From contig JAVYIN010000005.1 in the NCBI GenBank assembly GCA_035968315.1, positions 868,001 through 932,000 of the forward strand: a DNA stretch of 64,000 bases, in the 5' to 3' direction. The DNA comes from Nitrospira sp. Its GTDB lineage: Bacteria > Nitrospirota > Nitrospiria > Nitrospirales > Nitrospiraceae. Position 1 is the first letter of the stretch, and each line of letters starts with the position of its first letter. This document shows positions 8,861 through 17,047 of this stretch, piece by piece. Under the pieces are notes generated by a model. It had not been told where the DNA came from. It worked only from the letters and a program-made list of their open reading frames with translations, and searched no databases. Both the position numbers and the translations under genes were made by a program.

Positions 8861-9080
8861 CAGCTGGCTGGGTCTCCTGACTTGCGGATCGTCGTGTCTC
8901 TGCGCCTTCCCATCTGAAGCGTGATGGCGTAAAACGTGCCCCGTAAAAGGACTGACTGCTCCTCTTACGCTTTACGTTTCACCTTTCACGCTTCATGACA
9001 GTGGCATCTGCAGAATTACTCCCCGCTGACAGTGGCGGCACCGTGATGGATTTGCACCATCTTCCCCGACACCAACTACG
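8861..9080 (-). promoter_or_regulatory. Cobalamin riboswitch upstream of btuB
   Basis: Read on the minus strand, the segment has the ordered core of cobalamin riboswitches. GGTGCAAATCC comes first, then CCGCCACTGT, a second GCCACTG, GGGAAGGCGC, and at the 3' side AAGTCAGGAGACCCAGCC. A long peripheral arm (about 8915-8998) contains TGAAGCGTGA opposite TCACGCTTCA. That arm includes a run of five degenerate heptamers of the type TTYACGY. High adenosylcobalamin should repress btuB and the synthesis genes downstream. Confidence 0.93.
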
Positions 9081-9165
9081 TTTCTACAAAACGCCCTTTC
9101 ACGCTGAAATGATCGTCCCCCCTCATTCACACCCGCACGGCCGGGGACATGACCGTGGGAATATC

Positions 9166-10038
9166 CTATATCTGGCCGGAGCCAACCGGTATGGTCACAC
9201 GAGGCCGCCCGGTCTGCGGATGGGCATCGACCACGACCTCGCAGCCATAGACCATCCGCAACACATCCGGCATGATCGTGTCTTCGGGCGGCCCCATCCG
9301 GCAGAGCCGCCCGTCCCTCAACATCAACACGCGATCGCATAGTTGGCTCGCCACGTTCAGATCATGGGAAACCAGCACTACGGTGAGCTGCCGTTCCGCT
9401 TTGAGCCGGCTGATCAGCGTACAGATCTCGATCTGATGATTGATATCGAGAAAGGCCATCGGCTCATCGAGCAAGAGAATCGCCGGTTCCTGGGCGAGGG
9501 CTCGCGCAATGACCACCCGTTGCCGTTCTCCACCGGACAGATCTGACATCAACCGGTCGGCCAGAGGCACAACGTCGGTTGCACTCATGGCTTCTTGCAC
9601 ACAGGACACATCCTGTTCGGTTTCATCCCCGATCCCCATGCTCCACCAGGATGCGCGCCGGTGCGGGAACCGTCCCATGAGCACCGTTTCCGTGACCGTA
9701 AAGGGAAACACCTGCGCATATTCCTGCGGCACCACCGCCACCGAGCGTGCGATCTCTCGCGGTTCGAGCCGGCCGATGGAATAACCGCCGAGTCGAATAT
9801 CGCCATTGTAGGGACGTAACAACCCCGCCAGCAGCTTCAGCAGAGAGGACTTTCCGGATCCATTGGGTCCGACGATCCCCAGCACCTCTCCTGTCCGAAC
9901 GCCAAATGACACGCCCTCAATCGTCCAGGCCCGCCCCTGTTGGTCAGAACCGTACCGAAAAGACAGGTTTTCAACCTCCATGGCATGACGGGTCATGATC
10001 GGTTGGGAAGGCGGTTCTGCGGTCATCGATACGGCCAT
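9166..10038 (-). CDS. btuD: Cobalamin/corrinoid ABC transporter ATP-binding protein
   Basis: The 290-residue ATPase has Walker A GPNGSGKSS, signature LSGGERQRVV, Walker B ILLLDEPMAFLD and the switch VLVSHD. It is of the FecE/BtuD type and would power the BtuC channel at the cytoplasmic face. It begins right after the btuC stop, with possible ATG starts at 10038 and 10026. Riboswitches flank btuF-btuC-btuD on both sides, which favours B12 over iron-siderophore as the cargo. Confidence 0.92.
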   Translation of the reverse strand: MAVSMTAEPPSQPIMTRHAMEVENLSFRYGSDQQGRAWTIEGVSFGVRTGEVLGIVGPNGSGKSSLLKLLAGLLRPYNGDIRLGGYSIGRLEPREIARSVAVVPQEYAQVFPFTVTETVLMGRFPHRRASWWSMGIGDETEQDVSCVQEAMSATDVVPLADRLMSDLSGGERQRVVIARALAQEPAILLLDEPMAFLDINHQIEICTLISRLKAERQLTVVLVSHDLNVASQLCDRVLMLRDGRLCRMGPPEDTIMPDVLRMVYGCEVVVDAHPQTGRPRVTIPVGSGQI

Positions 10039-10039
10039 C

Positions 10040-11185
10040 TCACAACATCCGATCTTTTCGCCATAACAGCAGGTACAAGAAGAACGGGCCGCCGATCAGC
10101 GCCGTGACGATCCCCACGGGAATCTCGGCGGGCGCGAACAGCGTCCGTGCGATGGTATCCGCCGCAACCAGAAACATGCCTCCCACCAACACCGATGCCG
10201 GCAACAACAGCCGATGATCCGACCCTAGGACCAGACGAACCGCGTGCGGCACAACCATCCCGACAAACCCGATCATGCCGCTCACTGACACCACCGCGCC
10301 GGTGAGCAAGGCCGTCAGGACAAAGAGCTGTTTTTTCATACGCTCGGTATCGATCCCCAACGAACGGGCGGTCTCCTCTCCCAGCGTCAGCACATTCAGC
10401 ATCTGCGCCTTCTGCATCACGATCGCCAACACAAAGACCGCATAGCCGGCCAGAACACCCAGCGCCGGATAACCCGGCGCGATTAACGAGCCCATGAGCC
10501 AGGCCATCAGACCGGCGGATCGATTGGGCTCCATGATGGAAGTGATAAACATAATGAGCGCCGTGAGGATGGCATTGAGAATCACGCCGGCAAGCAACAG
10601 GCTGTGAATCGGCAGCCGGCCCTGCGACTGCGCCAAGCGATAGATCACCACCAGCGCCAGCAGCCCCCCGGCAAATCCGCACAGGGGCAGCACGGGCAAC
10701 AACGCCATCGTCGTGCCGATTCCCAACAACATGGTCACGGCCGCCCCTAACGCGGCGCCGCTTGACACGCCGAGCACATAGGGATCGGCCAGCGGATTTC
10801 TCAGCAGCGCCTGCAGCGTGACCCCCACCGCCGCGAGGCTGCCGCCGACCAGAAATCCCATCAGCACGCGCGGCAACCGGACTTGCATCAAAATCACGCC
10901 GGACGTGCCAATCGAGGACTGATCCCATTCCCCGGTCTTCAAGGCATGCACGAGTGCCGGGAACACATCTCCCCATGGCACCAACGCGGCTCCGAACCGG
11001 CTACAGAGCAGCACCACGCCCAGACTGGCGAGCAGAAGCCCGGACAGGATCAGGCCCCAGCGTCGGCTGCTCAGAATCGCCCCGGTCCGTTGCCACTGCC
11101 CTCTCATATCTGATGAGGCGGTCGCACCAATTGCCGGAGCGAGTGCAGCAGAAGCGGCTGGGGGCGTGGCCTGGCCGTTTGCCAT
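10040..11185 (-). CDS. btuC: Cobalamin/corrinoid ABC transporter permease
   Basis: This is a FecCD/BtuC-type permease with about ten hydrophobic segments. It carries the family block LPRVLMGFLVGGSLAAVGVT and the ATPase-contact region near TLGEETARSLGI. I chose the ATG at 11185 (381 residues). It stands four bases after the btuF stop and has GAGAGAGG upstream. The frame is open back to 11269, but only inside btuF. It should form the inner-membrane channel for the corrinoid delivered by BtuF. Confidence 0.92.
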   Translation of the reverse strand: MANGQATPPAASAALAPAIGATASSDMRGQWQRTGAILSSRRWGLILSGLLLASLGVVLLCSRFGAALVPWGDVFPALVHALKTGEWDQSSIGTSGVILMQVRLPRVLMGFLVGGSLAAVGVTLQALLRNPLADPYVLGVSSGAALGAAVTMLLGIGTTMALLPVLPLCGFAGGLLALVVIYRLAQSQGRLPIHSLLLAGVILNAILTALIMFITSIMEPNRSAGLMAWLMGSLIAPGYPALGVLAGYAVFVLAIVMQKAQMLNVLTLGEETARSLGIDTERMKKQLFVLTALLTGAVVSVSGMIGFVGMVVPHAVRLVLGSDHRLLLPASVLVGGMFLVAADTIARTLFAPAEIPVGIVTALIGGPFFLYLLLWRKDRML

Positions 11186-11189
11186 CGTC

Positions 11190-12191
11190 TTACGGCCTCT
11201 CTCCGGTCGCTGGCGATGCCGGAGGCGACGGATGCAGAATATCCGCCAACAACTCCAATCCCTTCCCAATCCGGGGGCCGGGCCGATTGAGCAGATCGGC
11301 GGGAATCTGCCGCAACCGGCCCTGCTTCACGGCCGTGAGCGTGGTCCATTGCCGCCAGGCTTGCTGTTCACTCTCCGAAATCCCCTCGGCCTTGCCGATC
11401 GGAAACACCAACACTTCCGGGTCCTCTTGCAATACCACTTCCATACTGAGCCGTGGATAGGGCGTCGCGCTCTTGGCCGCCACATTCACGCCGCCCACCA
11501 GACCGATAAGCTGATCGATAAAACTGCCAGGCCCGACGGTAATGAGCGGCTGGCTGTTCAAGACATACAGCACCCGCACAGGCGGCTGTCCCTGCGTCCG
11601 AGCTTTTAGGCGCGCAATCTCCTGGCGCAGATCCATCCCTAGCGCAACGGCCTCCGTAGAGCGATCCAACATGCGCCCCAGCGTCTGAATATGCGAAAAG
11701 ATATCCTCGACGCTCCGGTCGGCCAGGATAAAGACCGGGATTTTGAGTTGCTCCAGCTTTCCGAGGAGATCGAGCTTGAGAAATTGTTGCGGAGTAATGA
11801 TCAGGTCCGGCTGAAGCGCGACCAGCGATTCCAAATTGGGGTTGGCATATCCGACCTTCGGCTTCTGCGCCGCCTCCGGAGGGAAATCGCAAAACTGCGT
11901 CACCCCGACCACCTGTGAACCGGCACCGATGGCAAACAACGTTTCCGTCACACTCGGGGCCAGCGACACAATCCTGGTCGGCGCTTTGGCCAGATAGATC
12001 TTGCGGCCCATGTCATCGACAAACGACCGGGACGACACATGGGCCATAAACGGCATGCCCGTGAGAATACCCTGCTGTCGGCGTTTCATATCCGGCATCT
12101 CATCATGCGCAAACGCACCGCCCGCTGGCATCCCACCCAGACAGAGAAGCAGGACACAGGCTCCACTGACAATCGCGTTGAACAGGCCCAA
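11190..12191 (-). CDS. btuF: Periplasmic corrinoid-binding protein
   Basis: This is a solute-binding protein of the BtuF/FecB class with the start-of-domain block RIVSLAPSVTETLFAIGAG and PDLIITPQQF. An N-terminal signal peptide runs to about GGAFAHD. The only start that keeps the signal peptide is a TTG at 12191, preceded by GGGGA nine bases upstream. That ribosome site lies inside the 3' arm of the attenuator at 12191-12231. The gene is the first of the btuFCD operon under a cobalamin riboswitch. Confidence 0.9.
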   Translation of the reverse strand: MGLFNAIVSGACVLLLCLGGMPAGGAFAHDEMPDMKRRQQGILTGMPFMAHVSSRSFVDDMGRKIYLAKAPTRIVSLAPSVTETLFAIGAGSQVVGVTQFCDFPPEAAQKPKVGYANPNLESLVALQPDLIITPQQFLKLDLLGKLEQLKIPVFILADRSVEDIFSHIQTLGRMLDRSTEAVALGMDLRQEIARLKARTQGQPPVRVLYVLNSQPLITVGPGSFIDQLIGLVGGVNVAAKSATPYPRLSMEVVLQEDPEVLVFPIGKAEGISESEQQAWRQWTTLTAVKQGRLRQIPADLLNRPGPRIGKGLELLADILHPSPPASPATGERP

Positions 12192-12231
12192 AATAAAAAA
12201 TCCCCAAGGCCTACAATAGACCCTGAGGATT
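12191..12231 (-). terminator. Riboswitch-controlled attenuator before btuF
   Basis: On the minus strand AATCCTCAGGGTC pairs with GGCCTTGGGGATT (13 base pairs including G-U) around a seven-base loop. A T-rich run follows. GAGGAT at 12245-12250 can instead pair with ATCCTC of the left arm, giving a candidate antiterminator. The right arm also contains the GGGGA ribosome site of btuF. Confidence 0.75.
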
Positions 12232-12287
12232 GCCCCGCTTCTACATCCTCGCCTGTTCCCCAGCCCTCGAGGGAACGATGGTCAATT

Positions 12288-12440
12288 CTCCAGGGAGGTC
12301 TTCTGGCTCATGGTTCATCCTACTTCCCGCGCCTTCCCATCCAAACGGACAGTGGCCTTCACGGGTTTCGTCCCCATTCACAGCGGCGGGACCGCGAGGG
12401 AGTCACACCCTCTTCCCTTACCCCGGAGTTACGATATGGT
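12288..12440 (-). promoter_or_regulatory. Cobalamin riboswitch upstream of btuFCD
   Basis: The minus strand shows GGGAAGAGGGTGTGACTCCC, CCCGCCGCTGT, GGCCACTGTCC, GGGAAGGCGC and a 3' AGCCAGAAGACCTCCC in the order of the cobalamin aptamer. The core is more compact than the copy upstream of btuB and lacks that copy's long arm. It is followed within 60 bases by the attenuator, so ligand binding probably ends transcription. Confidence 0.9.
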
Positions 12441-12682
12441 GTTGGCACTCTAGGAGATGGAAGCAAAACTTGTCAAGTTCCATATTGTCCAACCACTGCA
12501 TCCTTGCTGTACATTGGTCTCTCCGTTACCGTCCCCTCATCGCTGAAAGTGCCCGTGATAGTGAGATTTTCTACGGACACCCTATGGGCATAAGGCTTGC
12601 TCAGATCTCCCATGAACGTTTCTGTCAATCCTACAGAACACCGATTCACAGCACGCGATACAAGAAAGGCCTCGAACGGGTC

Positions 12683-14074
12683 ATGCGCAATCTCATCATC
12701 AGTGCCTGTATCATTGGATTGTTTTTGGAACTCTCCGGCCTCCTGTGGTCACTGAAAAAAGACAACCCCAGCGACACCTTTATCTCTCTGACGGAACCGC
12801 CGGCTCGCGTGATTGAACATCCTCTGGAGAATGGCTACTTTCTCCTGCTCGGCATGGCCGCTGCAAGCGGACGAAACCCAATCCAAACCGGCTATGACAT
12901 CTGGCTCGAATCGGATGCGCGGCCGACCCAGGCCGGTTTTGACTTCAATCAAACAGGGCGATCCGAACTCCGCCTCCCCGTCGCAGTTGATCACGTCCTC
13001 CCCGAATGGTACGCGTCCAACCCGCTCGAGGCGTTACAAAAGAAAGATGCGCTGTATCGAATCTCCGCCGACCGATACCGTCCTCTGGTGGCTCGCTACG
13101 AACAATGGCTTCAGATGCCCTTTGAAGACTGGGGATACGCCCATCAGGGAGCCCCGCGCATCGAAGAATTGCTGGGCGCCCACCGGCTCTATGTTGCGGA
13201 AGGATTCTCACAACAGACCGCCAGCGGCCTTGCACGGCTCTCCCGCGACCTGGCCCAATGGCGCATGGTCCTGCGCGAAGCCCGCACACTCCCTATCAAA
13301 ATGATGGCCACCGTCATGATTGATGACGATGTGCAACTTCTATCCGGAATCCTGAGCCAAGATTCAGTGGACCGGACCATCCTGACGCGGAGCCTCGATC
13401 TGCTTCAACCGCTCACCACCGCCGAGTACTCGCTCCAATGGCCTGTTCAAAGCCATTTCACACTGACCTATTTACGCAACCGAACGACAGACCTGGCCCC
13501 ACTCCAGGTTCCCCAGACTGACTGGACATCCTATGAGTCCATCGCGCACAGTGCCCATCTCCCATCCGGAGCCTTTCAGAAAGTGGAACATCCTCAGAAC
13601 CGCCAGTCCCTGACCACCGCTTCGCAAAACCAGCAAACCTGGAATACCTATGCCGCGTATTACGATGCGCTCATCAAGACGGCTGACTCCGTTCATAGCC
13701 CGCTCCCCAAACTGCACGACATTGCCAAAAACTCAACCCGCACATTTTTTGAGCGCGTCGCCCATCCACTGGAATTTGAGCCGGAATGGACGCCGTTCAG
13801 CCAGCGACTCGTAGAAACTGATGCGCGCCTCCGGCTGGTCTCACTCCAGGTCTTGATGCGCAAACCGACCGCCACCGCCACCATTCCCACGCGGCTGGCC
13901 GAAGTCGGAGCGAAATACTACGACCCCTTTTCAGGCCTTCCCATGCTCTGGAGCCCCACACAGCGAAAACTCTATAGCGTCGGGAAAGATCATCTGGATG
14001 ATGGAGGCGATCCGAGCTTCGACATTAGCGTTCCCCTCTCAAGCGCCATGGCTCCACCCAGTCATTCCTTATAG
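12683..14074 (+). CDS. Unrecognised membrane-anchored protein
   Basis: I do not recognise this 463-residue protein. It has one N-terminal hydrophobic segment (about residues 4-24) and then a soluble, mostly helical region rich in Trp, Leu and Gln, presumably periplasmic. No catalytic motif is visible. The ATG at 12683 is chosen because the hydrophobic anchor starts there. The frame is open back to 12230, but that part is antisense to the cobalamin riboswitch. The ribosome site is weak (GAACGGG). It is transcribed divergently from btuFCD and is followed by a SemiSWEET gene on the other strand. Confidence 0.75.
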   Translation: MRNLIISACIIGLFLELSGLLWSLKKDNPSDTFISLTEPPARVIEHPLENGYFLLLGMAAASGRNPIQTGYDIWLESDARPTQAGFDFNQTGRSELRLPVAVDHVLPEWYASNPLEALQKKDALYRISADRYRPLVARYEQWLQMPFEDWGYAHQGAPRIEELLGAHRLYVAEGFSQQTASGLARLSRDLAQWRMVLREARTLPIKMMATVMIDDDVQLLSGILSQDSVDRTILTRSLDLLQPLTTAEYSLQWPVQSHFTLTYLRNRTTDLAPLQVPQTDWTSYESIAHSAHLPSGAFQKVEHPQNRQSLTTASQNQQTWNTYAAYYDALIKTADSVHSPLPKLHDIAKNSTRTFFERVAHPLEFEPEWTPFSQRLVETDARLRLVSLQVLMRKPTATATIPTRLAEVGAKYYDPFSGLPMLWSPTQRKLYSVGKDHLDDGGDPSFDISVPLSSAMAPPSHSL

Positions 14075-14157
14075 AGATCTCATTCTGCCTTAGGCAGCAC
14101 TTGCGCCCCAAGACCGGCAACCTGCTACGGCCTCTTGAACGTTCGTGGGAAGAATCG

Positions 14158-14415
14158 CTATTTTTGGAATTTCAGCTTGAGAACAAGAATTGCCAAAGTC
14201 AGCACGAATGTGATGGCATTAGTCACAATGATCGGCCAGGAGTGCAAAGAGAGCCCGTAAATAAACCAGAGCAACACACCAGTGGTAAAGGTCAGGAGCA
14301 TCGCCAAGGACACATCATTGGCTGACTTGGTCACCCAGGTCCGTTGAAGCTGCGGCCAGAACGCAATCGTCGTCAACGTGCCCGCCAGAAATCCTATCCA
14401 TGTGTCGAATTCCAT
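14158..14415 (-). CDS. SemiSWEET-type small sugar transporter
   Basis: This is an 85-residue protein with three membrane segments and the PQ-loop motif FWPQLQRTW, as in bacterial SemiSWEET proteins that dimerise to move sugars. The ATG at 14415 is preceded by GAGGAGAGC. It stands alone between two plus-strand genes. The substrate cannot be told from the sequence. Confidence 0.85.
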   Translation of the reverse strand: MEFDTWIGFLAGTLTTIAFWPQLQRTWVTKSANDVSLAMLLTFTTGVLLWFIYGLSLHSWPIIVTNAITFVLTLAILVLKLKFQK

Positions 14416-14546
14416 CGAAGCTCTCCTCGCGCTCACAGGCAAACCGCCCCCCGTTGAAAATCACGGCGTGACGCTTGTCATGCGCACTCTGTCTATGCTA
14501 CCATCCGACGTTCTTGAGAACGTGTTTCTTTACAAGGAGTCTTACC

Positions 14547-14738
14547 GTGGCATTTTCATGCGATCTCTGCAACAAACGCCGCCAATCCGGGAATAACGTC
14601 AGCCACGCCAACAATAAGACGAGACGGGTATTCAATCCCAATATTCAGTCCGTCCGCGCCGTTGTCGGTGGAACCACGTTGCGAATTCGGGTCTGCACGC
14701 GCTGCCTGCGTTCTGGGTTGGTCAAGAAGGCCGTCTAG
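14547..14738 (+). CDS. rpmB: 50S ribosomal protein L28
   Basis: The 63-residue product starts at a GTG with AAGGAG eight bases upstream. It carries two Cys pairs (CDLC and CTRC), which mark the zinc-binding form of L28, and the basic [14 protein letters not shown] region. L28 is needed for 70S assembly. The gene is monocistronic here, not next to rpmG. Confidence 0.93.
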   Translation: MAFSCDLCNKRRQSGNNVSHANNKTRRVFNPNIQSVRAVVGGTTLRIRVCTRCLRSGLVKKAV

Positions 14739-14895
14739 TCCTCTTCTCCGCTCATTTTCCTGATCCCCTGCTGTATTGAGAGCAGCACCGGAATTGCGTC
14801 CTCCCGCACGATCCTCCTCGCCATATTGACGAGGCGCTCGGTCGCGCGTTCTCCACCTCACACGCCGCCCCCCCCCTCACTATCCGCTTTTCTCT

Positions 14896-15144
14896 TTATC
14901 GAACCGATTGGTGCCTGACTTCTATTTCTCGAAGACTTTGCGTATAGGCGGCGCAGATCTCTTTCGCCTTGGGTGGCTCATCCTGATATTTGGCCAGGCA
15001 TTGGCGGTAGGCGCTCAATAACTCCGCGTGCTCCTCCTGGACATCGGCCTTCGTTTTCAGCACGCGATACTCTTGATAATAGTGGCAGCCCGCTAATGCG
15101 TGCAGGACTGCAATGCCCCCAGCGATCGAAATGAACCGCCTCAT
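14896..15144 (-). CDS. Small lipoprotein of unknown function
   Basis: An 82-residue protein with a signal peptide ending in the lipobox LAGC (Cys20), followed by a Glu/Lys-rich, probably helical segment with two further cysteines. It should be lipid-anchored in the envelope. I recognise no family. It lies between rpmB and tRNA-Gly and seems to be a single-gene unit. Confidence 0.65.
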   Translation of the reverse strand: MRRFISIAGGIAVLHALAGCHYYQEYRVLKTKADVQEEHAELLSAYRQCLAKYQDEPPKAKEICAAYTQSLREIEVRHQSVR

Positions 15145-15248
15145 CCGCCATCCTCCGAAGGATACAAAAAAGGACTTGGAAGCAGATGCTTCTCAAGTCC
15201 TCTATCCCTTGCGCGTGACAATTCACGCCTCGCATTTCATATGTTATT

Positions 15249-15323
15249 TGGAGCGGGCGATGGGATTTGAACCCACGACAACTTGCTTGGGAAGCAAGGA
15301 CTCTACCACTGAGCTACGCCCGC
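15249..15323 (-). tRNA. tRNA-Gly (CCC)
   Basis: This is a full cloverleaf on the minus strand. The acceptor is GCGGGCG/CGCCCGC, the D stem GCTC/GAGT, the anticodon stem CTTGC/GCAAG with loop TTCCCAA, and the T loop TTCAAAT. The discriminator is T, and CCA is encoded at the 3' end. The anticodon is CCC, read from the loop. Confidence 0.95.
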
Positions 15324-15377
15324 TCGCTAAATCGCATCCTACGCGCGGCCTCTATGCCAAGTCAAGAAAGAGGTTGC

Positions 15378-16589
15378 TTACGGAGCCCGCTCGACCAATG
15401 CAAACTTGCGGCGGCCGACCTTCATGCGGTACTGACGGCCGGCGGCGAGGGTGATAACGGCCGCGGCATCGCTCTGTTTCTGTTGATCGAACTCCACACC
15501 GCCCTGAACGATCAGCCGGCGGGCTTCGCTCTTGCTCGGCACCAGCCCGGTCTTGGCCACGAGCTCGACCAGTCCGATCGACTGCCCGTCCTTGAGATCG
15601 TGCGCCGCCAGGACAAGCCGGACATCGGGTTCGTCCGGAAACTCGCGCTCGGAAAACTTGTGCTGAAACGCCGCCCGCGCCTGCCGCCCGGCGTCCTCGC
15701 CGTGGTAACGCGAGACGAGGAGCTGGGCGAGCGCCTGCTTCGCCTCCATAGGATGCAGGGCCTTCACACGCTCAAGATCTTCCGTCGTCAATAATTCATA
15801 GTACCGCGCCATCAGTGCATCGCTGATCGACATGACCTTGCCGAACATCTCTTCCGGCTTATCTTCGAGCGCGATGTAGTTTCCGACGCTCTTGCTCATT
15901 TTCTTCACGCCGTCGGTGCCTTCCAGCAACGGCATGGTGATCACGACCTGCGATTCCTGGCCGAAATCGCGCTGCAATTCCCGGCCGACCAATAGATTGA
16001 ACTTTTGATCGGTGCCTCCCAACTCGACGTCGGACTTCAAGGCCACCGAGTCGTACCCTTGCACGAGCGGATAGAGGAATTCGTGCACACTGATGGGCTT
16101 CTGATCATGGAACCGCTTATGAAAATCGTCCCGCTCCATCATCCGGGCCACGCGATAATGCGCGGCCAGCTGAATCAACCCTTCCGCCGTCATCGATCCC
16201 ATCCACCGGCTATTGAACTCGATGGTCGTTTTCTGCGGATCCAGAATCTTGAAAATCTGCCGCTGATACGTCTTGGCGTTGTCCTGCACCTGTTCTTTGG
16301 TGAGTGCTCGTCTGGTCTCCGACACGCCGGTGGGATCGCCGATCATCCCCGTAAAGTCGCCGATCAGAAACAGGACCTGATGTCCCAGATCTTGAAAATG
16401 CTTGAGCTTGTGGATCAGAACCGTATGGCCGAGATGCAAATCCGGCGCAGTCGGGTCGAATCCCGCCTTCACGCGCAGCGGCCGATTCTCTTTCAGCGAC
16501 CGGGTGAGCTTCGCTTCCAACTCCGTCTGTTGAATCACTTCCACCGTTCCGCGCAAAATCAAATCGAGCTGCCGACTCAGTTCGCTCAT
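15378..16589 (-). CDS. tyrS: Tyrosyl-tRNA synthetase
   Basis: This class I aminoacyl-tRNA synthetase charges tRNA-Tyr. The 403-residue protein has the HIGH-type motif HLGHT at 52-56, the KMSKS motif at 230-234, and a C-terminal S4 RNA-binding domain from about residue 340. The spacing of the motifs fits the TyrZ-like branch. Its start overlaps the 3' end of the ComEA-like gene by four bases. Confidence 0.96.
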   Translation of the reverse strand: MSELSRQLDLILRGTVEVIQQTELEAKLTRSLKENRPLRVKAGFDPTAPDLHLGHTVLIHKLKHFQDLGHQVLFLIGDFTGMIGDPTGVSETRRALTKEQVQDNAKTYQRQIFKILDPQKTTIEFNSRWMGSMTAEGLIQLAAHYRVARMMERDDFHKRFHDQKPISVHEFLYPLVQGYDSVALKSDVELGGTDQKFNLLVGRELQRDFGQESQVVITMPLLEGTDGVKKMSKSVGNYIALEDKPEEMFGKVMSISDALMARYYELLTTEDLERVKALHPMEAKQALAQLLVSRYHGEDAGRQARAAFQHKFSEREFPDEPDVRLVLAAHDLKDGQSIGLVELVAKTGLVPSKSEARRLIVQGGVEFDQQKQSDAAAVITLAAGRQYRMKVGRRKFALVERAP

Positions 16590-17047
16590 ATGGGGGCCTT
16601 CTCTCCCTTGTCCGATGCGGCCGGCGATGCGACTGTAACCAACCGCCTCAAACGCTCCAGCTTCTTCTGCCCGATACCCTTGACTCCCCGCAACTCTTCA
16701 ACCGCATGAAATCTCCCTCTGGACTCGCGATAGGCCACCACTCGTCTGGCCAAGACAGGCCCCACGCCGGGAAGCTGCTCAAACTCCTCGACACTCGCGC
16801 GATTGAGATCGACCAGCCGCGGGTCTGTGGAAATGCGCTGTGGAGATTTGGCCGTGACAGGATCCTGGTTAGGGGCCGCACCGACCGGCGATGGTTCATC
16901 CAGCCCTTCAGCCTGCGCAAGTGGCGCGGGATGTGGAGACGCGGGCCGCTGCATGGTCTGCGGAACTTGCCAGCCAATCCAGAACACGACGCCCATCGTC
17001 AGGGCAAACATCCCGAGCTTGAGCAATATGGATCGCAGCAGACTCAT
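16586..17047 (-). CDS. ComEA-like helix-hairpin-helix protein
   Basis: This 153-residue protein has one N-terminal membrane segment (about 12-30), a Pro-rich linker, and a C-terminal pair of helix-hairpin-helix motifs. [20 protein letters not shown] and [15 protein letters not shown] mark the ComEA DNA-binding fold. It could bind incoming DNA at the outer face of the inner membrane. The comEC gene lies about 5.5 kb away, at 22507-25032. The start overlaps the lpdA stop by four bases. Confidence 0.85.
   Translation of the reverse strand: MSLLRSILLKLGMFALTMGVVFWIGWQVPQTMQRPASPHPAPLAQAEGLDEPSPVGAAPNQDPVTAKSPQRISTDPRLVDLNRASVEEFEQLPGVGPVLARRVVAYRESRGRFHAVEELRGVKGIGQKKLERLRRLVTVASPAASDKGEKAPI

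Noticed and set aside
8821-8913. N-terminal extension of btuB
   Set aside because: It runs into the riboswitch core. The signal peptide and a good ribosome site define the start at 8820.
12230-12682. N-terminal extension of the membrane-anchored protein at 12683-14074
   Set aside because: It would be coded antisense to the cobalamin riboswitch and attenuator. The hydrophobic anchor begins at the ATG at 12683.
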